DNA from: an uncultured Dehalococcoidia bacterium
GTDB taxonomy: Bacteria; Chloroflexota; Dehalococcoidia; Lucifugimonadales; UBA3495
Length of the DNA stretch: 64,000 nt
Direction: 5' to 3'
NCBI GenBank assembly: GCA_951813535.1
Contig: OX638345.1
Location: 3,774,608-3,838,607, forward strand
Shown: positions 61,681 to 64,000 of the stretch, piece after piece
Layout: each line of letters begins with the position of its first letter
Position numbering within the stretch: position 1 is the stretch's first letter
Position numbers and translations under genes: made by a program
Notes under the pieces: generated by a model
Told to the model about the DNA's origin: nothing
What the model saw: only the letters and a program-made list of their open reading frames with translations
The model's database searches: none

Positions 61681-61719
61681 CAAACCGGCAAATGACACCG
61701 AAAGCAACGGAGAAAAACG

Positions 61720-64000
61720 ATGAACCCGCCTGTGCAACGACCCCTGCCCTATTCCAGAACCCTTCCGCTGCGGCCGGCCCTGGCGCTCCTCGCTGCGCTG
61801 GCGGCAATTGCGCTGCTGCTGACGGCCTGCGGGGGCGAAGAACCGGACCTCCCTCCGTCTGGTGATTCGCCCACCGCAGGTTCCGCGCCCCAAGTCGCGG
61901 CCGCGTCTTCCCCGCCGACTGCGGCTCCCGCGACTGCTGCCGTCCCCGCCGCTCCGACGGCCGGGTCGCCCCCGGCGTCTTCGGCAAACGAACCCGTGCA
62001 GACCGATCCCGTGAACGTAATAACCAGCAACGCCGTCCTCGCGGACCTCACGCGACAGGTGGGTGGCAATTTGGTGCAGGTGCACGCGCTGGTCTCAGCG
62101 GGCGTTGACGTCCACACGTGGCAGAGTACCCCCTCAGACAGTGTGCGCATAGCGGAGGCGGACCTAGTGGTCAGCAACGGGGCGGGCCTCGCCGTCCACA
62201 TCGAAGACCTGCTCGACAACAACGCGTCCGCCGACGCCATTCGAGTGGTCGCGTCGGAAGGACTGGAGCCTCTGGAGTTGGTCGAATTGCCCTTCCCTGA
62301 AGGCGACGACCACGCCATGGAACACGGGGACGAGCACGGGGCAGAACTCGCCGGCCGCTTGCTTGTCGGCGACGGCGAAACCGGCACCCTGTCCGTGATC
62401 GATCTGGAAACCGGCCACGTCCACCAGGACGAGTTCGACCTGGGTTCCCGCGCCGGCCGTATCTACCCCACCAAGAGCGGACGCTTTGTCGTCGCCGTTT
62501 CCAGCGACGCCAACGCGGTCAACGTCATCGACGGCGGCATGTACCTCGAAGAGCACGGCGACCACTTCGATATGGTCGAACGGGACGTCAGCCTCCTGGG
62601 GATCGACCTCGCGGGCGACCGCCCCGTTCACATGTACGTCGGCGGCGAGTGGGCCACCGTGTACTACGACGGCTCCGGCGACTTTGTCCTCATCAACGAG
62701 CACGAACTGGAAGAAGAGGGCTCCTCCTATGTGCCCATCACCATGAACGCAGGAGCCCAGCACGGCGCCGTCATACCCCTGGAAGACGACCTGTTCGCCG
62801 TCTCCCTTCAACACCCCAACTATGCCGATAACCCCGAGGAATACCGCCTGCCCATCGGCGCCGAAATCTGGGACCTCGACGGCAACGTCTTCCATAGCGC
62901 CCAGGGTTGCCCCGATCTCCACGGCGACGCCGGCAACGGGCACATGGCCGTCTTCGGCTGCACCGGCGGAGTCCTGATGGTCGAAGCCCACGACGGACAT
63001 TACGAGGATGCTTTCATTCCGGCTCCGGCAGGATCACCCGACGACTTCCGCCTCACCTCCGTTTGGGGATACTACGGCCTCGACCACTTCTTCGCCCTGG
63101 GTTCCGCAGTTGGCCTGTACGTCGTGGAGCCCGAAGAAGGCTCAATGGAGCAGTTGATCCCCGCCAGCGACGATCTTCGACCCATCCAGGTGGCGCTGAG
63201 CCACGACGGCGAACTGCTGCTGGTGGTCATGAGCGACGGCGAACTGCGCATGTACGAAGCGCATGACCTGGACCTCCTGGCGTCAACGTCGGACGCGCTG
63301 ACCGGTGAGATCGATCCCGGCTTCTGGGCACGGCCCCACATTGCCACCGCTCCCGATCACATCTTCGTCACCAACTCCGGCGAAGGCGAAGTCATCGCGC
63401 TCGACGCCCACGACCTGGAAGAAGTCGGGCACTGGGAAATTTCCGGCGCCCCCACCAAGATCGCCTTCGTCGGAATCCTGGGCGAGGGTGACCACGATGA
63501 AGAGGGACACGATGACCACGGCCACGGCCACGGCGCCGGTGACCCGCACTTCTGGCAGGATCCGCGCCTGGTGGTCCACTACGTGCAACAGATCACCAAC
63601 GCGCTGATCGAGACGGACCCGGACAACGCGGCAAACTACTTGGACAACTCGGCGGCGTACATTGAGGAACTGGAGGCGCTGGACGCCTACATCGCCGATA
63701 CTTTGTCGTCGATACCCGCGGACCGCCGCGTGATGGTGACCTTCCACGACGCCTTCGGATATTTCGGTGCGCGCTATGACATGGAGGTGCAGGCTTTCGT
63801 CGGCGGCCACGGCGGGGATGTTTCTCCTGACGACATCACCAACGTCCTGGAACTGGTGGTGGACAAGGGCTTGCCCGCCGTCTTTGCGGAGACCCAATTC
63901 TCCGATGATGCCCTCGAACAGGTTGCCCGGGACGCCGGCATCCAAGTCGGCATAGTCCGTTCGTTGCCCGACGACGAATTTCCGGATTACGTCGGCATGA
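61720..64000 (+). CDS. Zinc-binding lipoprotein: ZnuA/AztC-type receptor with an inserted AztD-like beta-propeller (3' end beyond window)
   Basis: One uninterrupted frame of 760 codons, running off the window. The ATG at 61720 has GGAG seven bases upstream. The lipoprotein signal ALLLTACGG (Cys 37) and an Ala/Pro tether (40-90) come first. Lobe 1 of a cluster A-I (ZnuA/AztC) receptor then reads VNVITSNAVLADLTRQVGG, with ligand His132 in GVDVHTWQSTPSD. The family's His-rich loop begins EGDDHAMEHGDEHG at ~195. A ~375-residue beta-propeller (212-587) resembling the zinc chaperone AztD follows (GTLSVIDLETG, GCPDLHGDAGNGHMAVFGC, HIFVTNSGEGEVIALDAHD). The loop resumes DHDEEGHDDHGHGHG (591-605), then lobe 2 with DPHFWQDP (His610), FHDAFGYFG (His676) and AETQFS (Glu724). 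Likely captures zinc for an ABC importer encoded downstream. Confidence 0.85.
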   Translation, partial: MNPPVQRPLPYSRTLPLRPALALLAALAAIALLLTACGGEEPDLPPSGDSPTAGSAPQVAAASSPPTAAPATAAVPAAPTAGSPPASSANEPVQTDPVNVITSNAVLADLTRQVGGNLVQVHALVSAGVDVHTWQSTPSDSVRIAEADLVVSNGAGLAVHIEDLLDNNASADAIRVVASEGLEPLELVELPFPEGDDHAMEHGDEHGAELAGRLLVGDGETGTLSVIDLETGHVHQDEFDLGSRAGRIYPTKSGRFVVAVSSDANAVNVIDGGMYLEEHGDHFDMVERDVSLLGIDLAGDRPVHMYVGGEWATVYYDGSGDFVLINEHELEEEGSSYVPITMNAGAQHGAVIPLEDDLFAVSLQHPNYADNPEEYRLPIGAEIWDLDGNVFHSAQGCPDLHGDAGNGHMAVFGCTGGVLMVEAHDGHYEDAFIPAPAGSPDDFRLTSVWGYYGLDHFFALGSAVGLYVVEPEEGSMEQLIPASDDLRPIQVALSHDGELLLVVMSDGELRMYEAHDLDLLASTSDALTGEIDPGFWARPHIATAPDHIFVTNSGEGEVIALDAHDLEEVGHWEISGAPTKIAFVGILGEGDHDEEGHDDHGHGHGAGDPHFWQDPRLVVHYVQQITNALIETDPDNAANYLDNSAAYIEELEALDAYIADTLSSIPADRRVMVTFHDAFGYFGARYDMEVQAFVGGHGGDVSPDDITNVLELVVDKGLPAVFAETQFSDDALEQVARDAGIQVGIVRSLPDDEFPDYVGM

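Overview
The window reads as bacterial, high-GC, and most likely Chloroflexota. This taxonomic guess is inference. It rests on the EF-Tu/tRNA block, a membrane-anchored protein with long Thr-Pro repeats of a kind common in that phylum, PAS-LuxR and GAF-kinase regulators, and large secreted Calx-beta/cadherin/Ig-like proteins. The combination of dense insertion sequences and many recently broken genes would fit a host-associated lineage (for example a sponge symbiont) in genome decay. It could also be partly base-calling error, because several frameshifts lie in homopolymers.

Layout. 1-2.0 kb: conserved translation block on the minus strand (tRNA-Thr(TGT), tRNA-Tyr, tRNA-Thr(GGT), tuf, start of rpmG), with tRNA-Gly on the opposite strand. 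2.0-10.1 kb: an IS graveyard. A Calx-beta/cadherin gene is interrupted by an IS630 element, followed by a decayed IS21, a scrap resembling CRISPR type III-B Cmr1, an IS110 transposase lacking its N-terminus, and an IS1380 fragment. 10-24.6 kb: a minus-strand cluster with a small membrane protein, a tyrosine recombinase, a secreted subtilase and three giant surface proteins, two of which end in near-identical modules. 24.9-31 kb: Thr-Pro-repeat membrane protein, PAS-LuxR regulator, GAF/degenerate-kinase sensor, DUF805-like protein and further membrane/surface genes, mostly damaged. 31-33.1 kb: two decayed transposons. 33.3-39 kb: an intact peptide/nickel-type ABC importer (binding protein plus two permeases, no ATPase) and a PQQ-propeller protein.

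39-58.9 kb: a defence and DNA-repair island. It holds HsdR, a small antitoxin-like protein plus Fic/Doc toxin, an OLD-family ATPase-TOPRIM nuclease, an IS1380 element split by an IS21 and an IS5, a beheaded HsdM, a PHP-phosphoesterase/SMC-like ATPase, a YhaN/YhaO (SbcCD-like) pair, a dead second copy of the antitoxin/Fic pair, and a VapBC module. 59-61 kb: an SDR oxidoreductase and exonuclease III.

61-64 kb: a Fur/Zur-type regulator (frameshifted), then a long open frame running off the window. This frame is a ZnuA/AztC-type zinc-binding lipoprotein with an AztD-like beta-propeller inserted into its histidine-rich loop. That appears to join a zinc receptor and a zinc chaperone in one polypeptide, and is the most striking single observation here.
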